Positions 1 through 8,477 of a stretch of 56,951 nucleotides of DNA are shown here, piece after piece. The stretch is from Lawsonibacter sp. (lineage in GTDB: Bacteria > Bacillota > Clostridia > Oscillospirales > Oscillospiraceae). The stretch is taken from contig JAAWSG010000008.1 in assembly GCA_022801435.1 (NCBI GenBank), positions 1-56,951 of the forward strand, given 5' to 3'. A program made the translations under genes and the position numbers. Position 1 is the first letter of the stretch. Every line of letters starts with the position of its first letter. The notes under the pieces are model-generated. The model was given only the letters and a program-made list of their open reading frames with translations, ran no database searches and was not told the DNA's origin.

Positions 1-41
1 GCCAGGTCCTCATAGTGCTCCACAAGCGCCTGTAAAATCAT
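1..41 (-). CDS. cas8c: Cas8c (Csd1), type I-C Cascade large subunit, N-terminal fragment
   Basis: Only the first 13 codons are present before the window ends. They read MILQALVEHYEDL, the usual opening of the Cas8c/Csd1 family, the large subunit of the type I-C Cascade complex that helps recognise the PAM and recruits Cas3. The ATG overlaps the cas5 stop codon as ATGA, so the two genes are translationally coupled. The gene order cas3-cas5-cas8c is the type I-C order. Identity rests on a short peptide plus context. Confidence 0.82.
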   Translation of the reverse strand, partial: MILQALVEHYEDL

Positions 42-700
42 CCGAGCACCTCCCCGCTGTCCCGGGTGGGGACCTCCAGCACACCGTCCCGGAGCGCCGC
101 CCTGAAGAAGAGCGGGGTGATATTCTCCGGGTCGGAGTAGTCCAGGTCCCAGAGCATATACCCCAGCTCCCGCACCCCCGTAAGCTCCTCCGGACAGGGC
201 GGCGGCGCTTCACAGGTTTTGAACTGCGCGGGGAATTCCCGGCATCCAAAATAGGGCTGGCTGTAGAACTGCCCCCGCTTGATCCGGCGCTTGATGATGT
301 CCTGGAATTTTCCGGCGTTGTCGCTGGCTGACGCCTGATCCGTGATGTCGAAATGGGCGTCGATGACGTAGCGCACATCCCGCAGCAGCATGGCGGCCCG
401 CTGCTGGATGTCCTGAGAGGTGACGAGATACAGCTCTCCCCTTCCCCGCTCCATCACGGTCCGGGCCGACCGGGCGCTGATGGTGGACCTTACCTCGTTG
501 CGCCGCAGATTGGTGAAGCGGATGGGGGCGCAGACATGGATGCGGTCAATGACCCAGCGCATTCCTGGATGCCAGTAGACGCTCTCCAGCAATCCCCGGG
601 CGGCGGAGGGAGTCATGATGTCATAGCTGACCCGTTCCGTCTTGAGCTCTGGACGGGTGAAACAGGCATAATCTCCCCACACCTCCAATGAAATCGACAT
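38..700 (-). CDS. cas5c: Cas5d, type I-C Cascade subunit and pre-crRNA endonuclease
   Basis: This 220-residue protein matches the type I-C Cas5 (Cas5d) family in length and in its N-terminal half: the opening ISLEVWGDYACFTRPELKTE and the following SYDIMTPSAARGLLESVYWHP are typical. Unlike most Cas5 proteins, Cas5d is known to cut pre-crRNA, taking the role Cas6 has in other type I systems, and it stays on the crRNA 5' handle in Cascade. I chose the ATG at 700 over the in-frame GTG at 709 because the AAGGGAG Shine-Dalgarno directly abuts the GTG but lies about 8 bases before the ATG. It follows cas3 by roughly 70 bases and overlaps cas8c by ATGA. Confidence 0.93.
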   Translation of the reverse strand: MSISLEVWGDYACFTRPELKTERVSYDIMTPSAARGLLESVYWHPGMRWVIDRIHVCAPIRFTNLRRNEVRSTISARSARTVMERGRGELYLVTSQDIQQRAAMLLRDVRYVIDAHFDITDQASASDNAGKFQDIIKRRIKRGQFYSQPYFGCREFPAQFKTCEAPPPCPEELTGVRELGYMLWDLDYSDPENITPLFFRAALRDGVLEVPTRDSGEVLG

Positions 701-776
701 GGCATTCACTCCCTTCTGTTTTCGTCATTATACAACATGTCCTGTCCTATAAACAGGACTGTTCTGAAAACACAAA

Positions 777-2903
777 CTAAATCGCAAGGAATTTCCCTTT
801 GTCTGCCATCAGTGACAAGCCTTTTTCATGATCATACAGTGCCAGGTTGGTCAAGATTGCGCTTCCATCCTCCAACACCTCCAGGTCTCCCGCCAGGTCC
901 AAGGCTGCGAAGTGCTGAGGGTAGACGGATACGCCGTACTGACCCAGTGCCCGGAACAGCCCCCTGCTGCGCTCTCCGGAACGGAGCCGCTGAATCAGCT
1001 CCTCCCCTTCTTCCAGGGGGATATACACGGTTTGGGTTTCGCTGTCAATCAGGTGAAACCGCTCCGCAATCTTTCGGAAGGGCATGAATTCCCGCTCCAT
1101 GGCCGTGAGGATGTTCTTTTGGTCCAAAGCTTCCGGACCTCTCAGCTCCAGCAGCTCCTGAAAATAATACCGGATGGCCTCCGGGCTGTCCGGGCGGTCA
1201 CAGCAGCTCAGTGCCCGACGCCCTGCGGCGACAGGGATTTCAAACAGGGTTGGCGGCGGGGTCTCGCTCTGGAAGATGGTGACGGTACTCTCCTCAACCG
1301 GGCGTTTTCCCTCCCGATTGCACCGGCCCGCCGCCTGGAGGATGGAGTCCAGCCCCGCCTCCTCCCGCAATACTGCCGGGAAATCCACATCGACCCCCGC
1401 CTCAATCAGCGAGGTGGATACCACCCGGCAGGGCAGACCGTCCCTCAGCCGGGCTCGGATTTCGTTCAGCACCGCCTTCCGGTGGGCGGGGTACATCAGG
1501 GTGGACAGATGGAAGGCCCCCTCTTTATCCAGCAGGTCATAGATTGTCTGTGCGCTCTTCCGGCTGTTGACAATGCACAAAACCTGTTGTTGCCCGCGGA
1601 TTCGTTCCGCCACCGTTTCCCAGGACAGCTTTCCCTCCTGCCGGAAGGTGACCCGCCGAAAAATGTCAAGTCCCTCCGACGGGCACAGCTCCACAGCGGG
1701 CTTGTCCGGCAGAAATTCCCGGAATACACCGTCCAGCGCGGGCTGTGTGGCGGTACAGAGCACGGCGGAGACATTGTACCGCTTCACCAGCTGCGCAATG
1801 GCAAAGACGCAGGGGCGGAGATAGGGTACGGGCAGCATCTGCGCCTCGTCAAAAATTATGACGCTTTGGGCCAGATTGTGCAGCTTGCGGCATCGGGAAG
1901 AACGGTTCGCAAAGAGGGACTCAAAAAACTGCACCGCTGTGGTTACCACCACCGGCATGTCCCAATTCTCCGTGGCGCGGGCCAGCCTGGCATTCTCCGG
2001 TCTGGCCTCGTCCTCAATGTCGTACAACACACCGGAATGATGCTCCAGCACATTGTTCTCTCCCAGAATATCCCGGAAGATTTTGGCATTCTGATCGATG
2101 ATAGAGGTATAGGGAATCACATAGATGATCCGGCGCAGGCCATGGGCTCGGGCGTGGCGCAGAGCGAAGGCCAGAGATGTCACCGTCTTGCCTCCCCCGG
2201 TGGGGATGGTGAGGGTGAACAAGCCCGGCGATTGGCGTTCCCCCTGCTCCATGCAGCGCTTCAGCATAGCACACCGTTCCTGGTTCAGCTCGTTCTGGGG
2301 CGGGAACCAGCCGGAGACATAGGATTGGAGCCTGCCCTCCAGTACCTCGATTGGGTCCCCTCCGCCCCGCTCCCGCTTCTTCCCCGCCATAAAGGTCTCC
2401 GTGTCCAGAAAATCCGCGTCTGCCAGGCAGGAGTAGAGCATTCGGGTGAAAAACATCTCCTCCAGCCCATCGGAAAACTCCGGCGGCGGAGTGGGAGGCA
2501 GCTGGATTTCCTGCTGCCAAGCCTCATAAGGCTCCAGCTTTCCCAGAGCGGCTTTCTTCATCCGGCCGCAGAATGTTTTGTCCTCGTAATGGTCCCCCTG
2601 TCCCCCTCCATCGGGCAGGCCACCGTGATGTCCCGCAACGGCGAAGGCCGCGTGGGCCTGCCCCAGCTTGCAGCACTCCGCCGCGCCGGCGGTCGCGTGA
2701 TCGACTCGTGCTGTACTCCCCTGCAGCCGCCGCTGGAACGCGTCGGAATACTTTCCCAGGTCATGGGCCAGCCCGGCGAGCCGTCCCTGATCCTCCGCTC
2801 CAAAGGCGGCGGCAAATCCGGCACACAGCTCCGCTGTTCCGTTCAGATGCTTCAACACAGTCTGCCTGCGGCTGTCCTGGGAAATATGGGCAAGATATAC
2901 CAT
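777..2903 (-). CDS. cas3: Cas3 HD nuclease-helicase, type I-C
   Basis: This 708-residue protein is the effector nuclease-helicase that degrades target DNA once Cascade has bound it. The N-terminal HD phosphohydrolase domain has AHDLGK (H47, D48), a further His at 69 and GHHGG at about 91-95. The superfamily 2 helicase follows: Walker A PTGGGKT at 234-240, motif II DEAQ at 352-355, motif III CTAT near 383, and motif VI QAAGRCNR at 523-530. Both domains look complete with no missing key residue. A GAGGAG ribosome binding site lies 9 bases before the ATG. It is the first gene of the operon running off the left edge, behind a recognisable promoter at 2937-2965. Confidence 0.96.
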   Translation of the reverse strand: MVYLAHISQDSRRQTVLKHLNGTAELCAGFAAAFGAEDQGRLAGLAHDLGKYSDAFQRRLQGSTARVDHATAGAAECCKLGQAHAAFAVAGHHGGLPDGGGQGDHYEDKTFCGRMKKAALGKLEPYEAWQQEIQLPPTPPPEFSDGLEEMFFTRMLYSCLADADFLDTETFMAGKKRERGGGDPIEVLEGRLQSYVSGWFPPQNELNQERCAMLKRCMEQGERQSPGLFTLTIPTGGGKTVTSLAFALRHARAHGLRRIIYVIPYTSIIDQNAKIFRDILGENNVLEHHSGVLYDIEDEARPENARLARATENWDMPVVVTTAVQFFESLFANRSSRCRKLHNLAQSVIIFDEAQMLPVPYLRPCVFAIAQLVKRYNVSAVLCTATQPALDGVFREFLPDKPAVELCPSEGLDIFRRVTFRQEGKLSWETVAERIRGQQQVLCIVNSRKSAQTIYDLLDKEGAFHLSTLMYPAHRKAVLNEIRARLRDGLPCRVVSTSLIEAGVDVDFPAVLREEAGLDSILQAAGRCNREGKRPVEESTVTIFQSETPPPTLFEIPVAAGRRALSCCDRPDSPEAIRYYFQELLELRGPEALDQKNILTAMEREFMPFRKIAERFHLIDSETQTVYIPLEEGEELIQRLRSGERSRGLFRALGQYGVSVYPQHFAALDLAGDLEVLEDGSAILTNLALYDHEKGLSLMADKGKFLAI

Positions 2904-2936
2904 TTTATTCCACTCCTCTCCCCCTGTTTCTGTGTT

Positions 2937-2965
2937 ATTTTACCATTTATGGAAGCAAATGTAAA
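2937..2965 (-). promoter_or_regulatory. Probable promoter of the cas3-cas5-cas8c operon
   Basis: On the minus strand a TTTACA -35 box (2960-2965) and a TAAAAT -10 box (2937-2942) are separated by exactly 17 bases. They lie 34 bases upstream of the cas3 start codon. The surrounding 80 bases are AT-rich compared with the GC-rich flanks. No other candidate was seen in the 277-base gap between cas3 and the histidine kinase. Confidence 0.6.
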
Positions 2966-3130
2966 GCATTTATTTACAACTGTCAGCAGCTCCGCTCTTC
3001 CATTCTACCCTGTTGGTACTGGCGAATGTATCCGTCTGTGCAAAGAAAAAATGGACAGCAAAAACATCTATCTCACCAACCCTGCGTTTGATAAAAAAAT
3101 CCAGCCCAGGACCGGTGTGCAGAACTGAAC

Positions 3131-3165
3131 AAAAAGGGGCGGTCCCTCCTAGGAAGGACCGCCCC
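3131..3165 (-). terminator. Intrinsic terminator after the hybrid histidine kinase
   Basis: GGGGCGGTCC (3136-3145) pairs with GGACCGCCCC (3156-3165) around a 10-base loop. Read on the minus strand, the hairpin is followed by a run of five T residues (3131-3135). It begins 16 bases after the kinase stop codon. Confidence 0.8.
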
Positions 3166-3180
3166 CGGTAATTGAATTCT

Positions 3181-4824
3181 CTACAAAAACAGACTTTTCA
3201 AGGTACTGAACAGCCTTGGTATCTCTACCGGCTTTGCCAGATGTCCGACCATTCCCGCGGCAAACGCCAGTTTTTTATCCTCCTCAAAGGCGTTGGCGGT
3301 CATAGCCACAATGGGCACAGCGGCCAAGGAGGGGTTCTCCAGAGCCTTAATGCGGCGGGCCGCCTCGTAACCGTCCATCACCGGCATCTGAATATCCATC
3401 AGAATCAAATCATAGGTCCCGGGCGGAGAGGTTTTGACCTTCTCCACCGCAATGGAGCCATCCACCGCGGTATCCACCAAGAATCCTGCCTCTGTGAGGA
3501 TTGCCATTGCGATTTCCCGGTTCAGATCGTTGTCCTCTGTCAAAAGGATGCGTTTCCCCTGGAAGAACGGCTTCATCTGTTCCAGCGGCTGGATGTACTC
3601 CGGCTGCTCCTCTGCCACGTTCTGCCTCTTGGCCAGGCGAAGGGGCAGCGAAATGGTAAACTCCGTCCCCTTACCGACCTCACTCTCCACAGTGATTACG
3701 CCGTCCATCATATCCACCATCTTTTTGGTGATCGCCATTCCCAGTCCGCTGCCCCGGATGCCGCTGACCGTAGAGGTATGCTCCCGCTCGAAGGGCTCAA
3801 AGATCCGCTGAACAAACTCCTGGCTCATGCCGATTCCGGTATCCCGAACCCGAAACTGGTAGGAGGCGAAGTCCCCGGGCAGGTTCTGCTTCTCCGACAG
3901 CCGGACGGTGACACGTCCCCCTTGCGGCGTGAACTTGATGGCGTTTCCAATCACATTTTGCAGCATCTGGGTGAGGTGCAGCTTGTCGCAGACCACCCGC
4001 CCGTCAGAAACTTCGGAGGTATCCAGTTCAAACTCCAGCTGCTTGCTCTGCACCTCAGTCCACACCATGGTCTGAAGCTCCTCCATCATATCCAGCAGGG
4101 AGAAGTCATCCTGAGAAGCATTGACCTTCCCGCTCTCAATCCGGCTCATCTCCAGCACATTGTTGATCAGCGAGAGCAGATGGTTGCCTGAGGTCAAAAT
4201 TTTTGTCAGGTAGTCCTTCACCAGCTCAATATTTTCCATATGCCCACAGGCGAGGGTGGCAAAGCCGATAATGGCGTTCATAGGTGTGCGGATATCGTGG
4301 GACATGTTGTTGAGAAAAACCGTCTTGGCCTGGTTGGACTGCTGCACCTGCTTCAGCTTCTCCAGGGTCAGCGCCTGCTCCCGCGCGATCTGCTCCCTCC
4401 GGTGCCGCTCAGTCGCGTCCTCCACAAATACATAGAACACGCCGCCATAGGTCTTTGTCTGGATGAACCGTCCGTAGTCCTTGATCCAGCGGACTGCGCC
4501 GTCCCGGCGGATGATCTGGTACTCTACATAGTCAAAGCCGTCGTGGTCCTGCACCTGGCGCTGGATACTGGCGTTCACCCGCTCCCAGTCGTCAGGGTGG
4601 ACCAGCCCCCGGAACGTGTACCCGGTGTGAGCCTGTAATTCCGCCCGGTCCCGGCATCCGTACATTTTAATCAGGGCCGTGTTGGTGTAAATCAGCTTGC
4701 CGTCCCCATCCGCGTAGTAGATAAAAAATCCCCCAGGCATCCCCTCTGTAATCTGCTCTATAATGGGAAATGTCTGTTCGTTCAGCTCCAGCCGCAGCGC
4801 GCTGCGTTCTCCGTTGCTCCCCAT
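3181..4824 (-). CDS. PAS-domain hybrid sensor histidine kinase with C-terminal receiver
   Basis: This 547-residue protein has no membrane segment, so the sensor is probably cytoplasmic. A PAS fold (about 15-140, with YYADGDGKLIYTN and DYVEYQIIRRDG) is followed by a short coiled linker. The HisKA domain has the phospho-acceptor H176 in NNMSHDIRTPMN. The HATPase domain has an N-box around NAIKF (294), DTGIG (328-332) and GSGLGM (about 358-363). The receiver domain (about 424-547) has acidic residues TEDN, phospho-acceptor D477 in LILMDIQMP and the conserved Lys in HLAKP. No partner output regulator is adjacent, so the phosphate would go to a remote Hpt or response regulator. The ligand cannot be read from the sequence. 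It sits beside cas3, but each gene has its own promoter and terminator signals, so no link to CRISPR is implied. Confidence 0.93.
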   Translation of the reverse strand: MGSNGERSALRLELNEQTFPIIEQITEGMPGGFFIYYADGDGKLIYTNTALIKMYGCRDRAELQAHTGYTFRGLVHPDDWERVNASIQRQVQDHDGFDYVEYQIIRRDGAVRWIKDYGRFIQTKTYGGVFYVFVEDATERHRREQIAREQALTLEKLKQVQQSNQAKTVFLNNMSHDIRTPMNAIIGFATLACGHMENIELVKDYLTKILTSGNHLLSLINNVLEMSRIESGKVNASQDDFSLLDMMEELQTMVWTEVQSKQLEFELDTSEVSDGRVVCDKLHLTQMLQNVIGNAIKFTPQGGRVTVRLSEKQNLPGDFASYQFRVRDTGIGMSQEFVQRIFEPFEREHTSTVSGIRGSGLGMAITKKMVDMMDGVITVESEVGKGTEFTISLPLRLAKRQNVAEEQPEYIQPLEQMKPFFQGKRILLTEDNDLNREIAMAILTEAGFLVDTAVDGSIAVEKVKTSPPGTYDLILMDIQMPVMDGYEAARRIKALENPSLAAVPIVAMTANAFEEDKKLAFAAGMVGHLAKPVEIPRLFSTLKSLFL

Positions 4825-4983
4825 TCTGTGTCCTCACGTCTCTTTCCAAGCCGCCTTTCCCCTGGCTGGACAAAGGCCAAATTGTGTTGGAGATATTGTA
4901 TCATGAAGTCGAGAAAATTTCCAGCGTTATCTTGTATCTTCCCACTCTTTTTCCCGCTCCCCCCAGGAACGCCGCGCAATGCC

Positions 4984-5024
4984 CAAAAAAATCGAGAAGA
5001 ACCGCCAAAGGGGCGGTTCTTCTC
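4984..5024 (-). terminator. Intrinsic terminator after the symporter gene
   Basis: A 13-base-pair perfect stem (GAGAAGAACCGCC at 4994-5006 with its complement at 5012-5024) with a 5-base loop is followed, on the minus strand, by a T-run (4984-4990). It ends the threonine aldolase-symporter transcript. The rest of the gap between 4825 and 5045 holds only the upstream region of the kinase gene, where a weak TACAAT -10 can be seen. Confidence 0.88.
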
Positions 5025-5045
5025 AGCTTTGGAGCGGGGACCGTC

Positions 5046-6284
5046 TCAGCTGCGCTGCTGGGACACTTTCTTTTCCCGCTTGTCCTCCAAACGGGAAACC
5101 AGAATAGTGCCCACCAGGTCTCCCAGGCAGTTGTTGGTGGTGGTTCCCATATCGAACAGCCGGTAGAAGGCGGCGATAATACCGACAATCTCCGTAGGCA
5201 GTCCAAAGGCCTCCACCATGACCAGCAGCTTGACAATGCCGCTGCCAGGGATACCGCCGCCGCCGGTGGACAGGATAGCGGAGAGCAAAATGACCCGCAG
5301 CATCATGCCGATACTCACTGGCTGGCCGCACACCTGGCTGATGAACATGATGACGCAGCCGTACAGAATGACACTGCCGTCATAGTTCATCTGGGAGCCC
5401 AGAGGAACTGTGAAGCTGGAGATGCGGTCTGGGACCTGGAACTTCTCCCGAGCCACCTGGATATTGACCGGGATAGAGGCCACACTGCTGCAGGTGGACA
5501 AGGTATAGACCCACAGCTCCGCGCTCTCTTTCAGGAAACGGAGGGGATTGATCCCCGTACCGATCCAGAGAATCATGCCATAGACCAGCAGGATGTGGAC
5601 CAGGCAGGCCAGGTAGTACGTCCCCAGCAGGGTTGCCATAGAGGTGAAGATGCCCGCCCCATACTTCCCGAAGGAGGCCCCCATGAGGAAGAAGATGCCG
5701 ATGGGCGACACCCGCATAATCATCCCGATCAGTGAGAAAACCAGACTGCACAGCATATCACAGCCCGAGGTCAGTTTGGCCCGCTGCTCCCCGTCTTTTA
5801 CCAGCATGATTGCGATTCCCACCAGAATAGAGATGACCACGGTCTGAAGAATGTTGCCATCCACAAAGGTAGCAAATATGTTGGAGGAGAACATATTGGT
5901 GAAGAACGCCGCCACCGTGATGTCAGTGGAGCCTGTGACCTCCTTGCCCTCCATGCCGGTGAAGTTGGCAATTTTACCTGGCTGAATCGTACCGGCCACT
6001 ACCAGCCCCACCACAGTGGCAATCAGGGTGGTCAGAATGTAGAATGCCATGATGCGGATGGCGATGCGTCCCAGGGATTTCAGGTCCTTCTGCGAGGTGA
6101 TGCCGGTGATAATGGTCATCAGCACCATGGGGATGACAATCATTTTGACGCAGTTGAGCCATATGGTCCCAATGAACTCCAGCTTAACCATGATGTCGCC
6201 CAGAAGCAGTCCAAACACCGCACCCAGGAGCATGGCAGAGAACACCTGTGTACTCAGGCCGATTTTCCTTCCTGCAATTTTCAT
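5046..6284 (-). CDS. Dicarboxylate/amino acid:cation symporter (SLC1/DAACS family)
   Basis: This 412-residue polytopic membrane protein imports a dicarboxylate or amino acid with Na+ or H+. Family features are visible: the N-terminal hydrophobic helices, a large central hydrophobic region, the serine-rich hairpin TLSTCSSVASIPVN, a PLGSQMNYDGS stretch resembling the conserved NMDG substrate and Na+ motif, and LSTGGGGIPGSG in the C-terminal half. I chose the start MKIAGRKIG at 6284 because CAGGAGGAGG sits 6 bases before it; the open frame continues further upstream but without membrane-protein character. The threonine aldolase gene is 16 bases upstream, so the pair is an operon, and the substrate may be threonine, serine or a related amino acid (inference). 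Confidence 0.92.
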   Translation of the reverse strand: MKIAGRKIGLSTQVFSAMLLGAVFGLLLGDIMVKLEFIGTIWLNCVKMIVIPMVLMTIITGITSQKDLKSLGRIAIRIMAFYILTTLIATVVGLVVAGTIQPGKIANFTGMEGKEVTGSTDITVAAFFTNMFSSNIFATFVDGNILQTVVISILVGIAIMLVKDGEQRAKLTSGCDMLCSLVFSLIGMIMRVSPIGIFFLMGASFGKYGAGIFTSMATLLGTYYLACLVHILLVYGMILWIGTGINPLRFLKESAELWVYTLSTCSSVASIPVNIQVAREKFQVPDRISSFTVPLGSQMNYDGSVILYGCVIMFISQVCGQPVSIGMMLRVILLSAILSTGGGGIPGSGIVKLLVMVEAFGLPTEIVGIIAAFYRLFDMGTTTNNCLGDLVGTILVSRLEDKREKKVSQQRS

Positions 6285-6300
6285 ATGTTTCCTCCTCCTG

Positions 6301-7350
6301 TTATCCGCGCAGTGACCTGTCCAGCTCCAGCAGGATATCCGCCGCAGCCTCAGCGTCCTGACGTGTAATCCCCTTGTAGAGCACCAGCCGGACCCGGATG
6401 TCGTTCCGGATGGGACGGATGTGCAGACCCTTCTCCTTTGCGCGGGCGCAGAACCCGTCCGCCTTGATTCCGGCATCCGAGAGGTCCAGCATCAGAATAT
6501 TGGTCTGCACCTCCTCCTGCATATGCAGCTTTTCCAGCCTCCCTTGAAGCCGCTCGTGAATCAGCCTGGTATTGTCGATGTCCTCTTGCAGGCGCTGGAT
6601 ATTGTGCTCCAGGGCATAGAGCGCCGGAGCCGCAATTACACCCGCCTGGCGCATCACGCCGCCCAGCAGCTTCCGGGTCGTCCGGGCCCGGGCGCAGAAC
6701 TCCTTTGTTCCGCACAACAGAGAGCCCACTGGAGCCCCAAGCCCCTTGGAGACACAGAACATGACCGAATCGGCGTACTGGCAGATCTGGTCCGCTGTGG
6801 TATTCAGGTGCGCCGCCGCATGGAAGAGCCGGGCGCCGTCCAGGTGGATGGACGCGCCCCGGCGGTCCGCCACCCGGCGAATCTCTGCCATGGTGGGCAG
6901 ATCGATGCAGTAGCCGCCGGAAAAGTTGTGGGAGTTCTCCAGACAGACCAGCTTCGCCCCGCTCTGCTCCAGCAGGCGGTCGATCTCCTCCGGGTCGGGC
7001 ATACGGCGGCTGTCCAGATGGTAGCGTACCGGGGTCAGCCGGCCCAGGGCGGGCTCAAAGACAAACTTCTCGGTGAGCAGGATGTGCTGCTCCTCGTCCA
7101 CCAGCACCGCGTCTCCCGGACGGCAGTACGTCATAATGGCGGCGGTGTTTCCAAAGGTCCCGGTGGGCATCAGGATTCCGGCCTCCTTGCCGGTCAGCTC
7201 CGCCGCCGTATCCTCCAGGCGGTTGACGGTCGCGTCCTCCCCCCTGCCCTGGACATCGGTCCTGCCATCATCTCCCAGGGGCGCAGAGAGAATGGACTCC
7301 AGCATGGGCCGGTCCGGCATCGTCAAGGTATCGCTTCTTAAATCGATCAT
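6301..7350 (-). CDS. ltaE: Low-specificity L-threonine aldolase
   Basis: A PLP enzyme of the beta-eliminating lyase family, about 349 residues, splitting L-threonine or L-allo-threonine into glycine and acetaldehyde. Visible motifs are the canonical N-terminus MIDLRSDT, PTGTFGN near 62-68, HLDGAR (169-174), and the PLP lysine in SKGLGAPVGS (K202). I chose the start at MIDLRSDT because this is where the family begins. An upstream in-frame ATG at 7365 directly abuts an AGGAGG with no spacer, so that start is less likely. It is the first gene of an operon with the SLC1 symporter and is divergent from a LysR regulator 146 bases away, suggesting a regulated uptake-and-catabolism unit for a hydroxy-amino acid. 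Confidence 0.93.
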   Translation of the reverse strand: MIDLRSDTLTMPDRPMLESILSAPLGDDGRTDVQGRGEDATVNRLEDTAAELTGKEAGILMPTGTFGNTAAIMTYCRPGDAVLVDEEQHILLTEKFVFEPALGRLTPVRYHLDSRRMPDPEEIDRLLEQSGAKLVCLENSHNFSGGYCIDLPTMAEIRRVADRRGASIHLDGARLFHAAAHLNTTADQICQYADSVMFCVSKGLGAPVGSLLCGTKEFCARARTTRKLLGGVMRQAGVIAAPALYALEHNIQRLQEDIDNTRLIHERLQGRLEKLHMQEEVQTNILMLDLSDAGIKADGFCARAKEKGLHIRPIRNDIRVRLVLYKGITRQDAEAAADILLELDRSLRG

Positions 7351-7426
7351 AGCGTCTGTCCTCATCCTCCTGTCATAAAATTCGTCAATCACTATCCATA
7401 ATTGACAAAAAAATTATGGCACAGGC

Positions 7427-7490
7427 TTGACAAAATAGCAAATATAAATAATAATATACAGATATAGATAAAAAACTATAATGCAGGAGG
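7427..7490. promoter_or_regulatory. AT-rich divergent control region between ltaE and the LysR gene
   Basis: The 146-base gap is strikingly AT-rich in a GC-rich genome. It holds a TTGACA at 7427-7432, a second TTGACA at 7402-7407, several TATA-like runs, and an AGGAGG ribosome binding site (7485-7490) for the LysR gene. I could not assign a single -10 box or a clear T-N11-A LysR operator by eye. Confidence 0.45.
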
Positions 7491-7496
7491 ATTCTT

Positions 7497-8435
7497 ATGT
7501 TTCACAATATGGAATACATCTACTGTATTTACAAGGAGCGCAGCTTCAGCAGGGCGGCGGAGCGGCTCCATATCTCCCAGCCCTCACTCAGCGCGATGGT
7601 TCGGAAGATTGAAGCGCAGGTAGGTGCGCCTATCTTTGACCGCAAAACCCGTCCGGTCTCTCTGACCCCCTTTGGAACGGAGTTTGTTCAGGGAATTGAG
7701 CAGATCTTTGAAATTGAGGAGCACCTCCACCATCTGGTCTATGAGCTCCACAATTTGGAGCGCGGCAGTGTGGCCGTTGGGGGGAGCAATCTGAACATCT
7801 CCTATACTGTGCCGCAGAAGCTGGTCCAATTCAAGCAGGCCTATCCCAAGGTGGACCTGCGCATTGTGGAGAAGGACACCCTGACCTGCAAGCAGATGCT
7901 GGACAGCGGGGAGCTGGACCTGATGGTGACCAACCGCCCCATGAGCGCCGAGGAGTACCACCGAATCGTCTGCTATCGGGAGGAGCTGGTGCTGGCGGTC
8001 CCCCAGAGCTTCCCCTTCAACCTTGGCCTGGAGGACAAGCGGCTGACCCCGGAGGAGCTGGACGGGCAGGTGTCCTCTGTTCCGCTTCAGCGGAGGATTT
8101 TCCCTCAGCTTCTGGACAGAGTGCCCCTGATTCTCCTCCACCGTGGGAACTATCTGCGGCTGTGCTCCGACATCCTGTTCCAGGACCACCAGGTGGAGCC
8201 CAACATCATGTTGGAGGTGGACAAGTCCTCCATCGCCTACAACTTTGCCCGCCTGGGTCTGGGAGCCACCATCATCAGCAGCGTCCTGGTAGAGTCCTCC
8301 CACCGGGACAGCGGACTGTATTTCTACCGGCTCCACGGCGCTCAGGCCAGCCGGGAGGCCTTCATCTGCTACCGCAAGGGCCGCTATGTGAGCATGGCTA
8401 TGCGCCGCCTGATCGACATGCTGGCGGAGGAATAA
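7497..8435 (+). CDS. LysR-family transcriptional regulator
   Basis: This 312-residue protein has the LysR layout: a winged helix-turn-helix at residues 1-60 (the recognition region contains FSRAAERLHISQPSLSAMV) and a periplasmic-binding-like effector domain after about residue 90. An AGGAGG lies 6 bases before the ATG. Divergent LysR regulators usually control the neighbouring operon and themselves, so the likely targets are the threonine aldolase and symporter genes, with an amino acid or dicarboxylate as effector. This is inference from gene order. The coding end touches the terminator of the convergent amidase gene. Confidence 0.95.
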   Translation: MFHNMEYIYCIYKERSFSRAAERLHISQPSLSAMVRKIEAQVGAPIFDRKTRPVSLTPFGTEFVQGIEQIFEIEEHLHHLVYELHNLERGSVAVGGSNLNISYTVPQKLVQFKQAYPKVDLRIVEKDTLTCKQMLDSGELDLMVTNRPMSAEEYHRIVCYREELVLAVPQSFPFNLGLEDKRLTPEELDGQVSSVPLQRRIFPQLLDRVPLILLHRGNYLRLCSDILFQDHQVEPNIMLEVDKSSIAYNFARLGLGATIISSVLVESSHRDSGLYFYRLHGAQASREAFICYRKGRYVSMAMRRLIDMLAEE

Positions 8436-8463
8436 AAAACGCCGGACGGCAAACCATCCGGCG
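8434..8463 (-). terminator. Intrinsic terminator after the amidase-fold gene
   Basis: CGCCGGACGG (8440-8449) and CCATCCGGCG (8454-8463) form a 10-base-pair stem, with one G-T pair, around a 4-base loop. On the minus strand it is followed by a six-T run that overlaps the stop codon of the convergent LysR gene. The plus-strand side has no T-run, so it mainly serves the minus strand. Confidence 0.85.
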
Positions 8464-8477
8464 CTTCCAGAAACGGG

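Noticed and set aside
828-3128. A 766-codon open frame on the plus strand opposite cas3
   Set aside because: It mirrors cas3 codon structure, has no ribosome binding site or family motif, and is a product of high third-position GC on the real strand.
8434-8463. LysR terminator on the plus strand
   Set aside because: The hairpin has its T-run only on the minus strand, so it was assigned to the amidase-fold gene.
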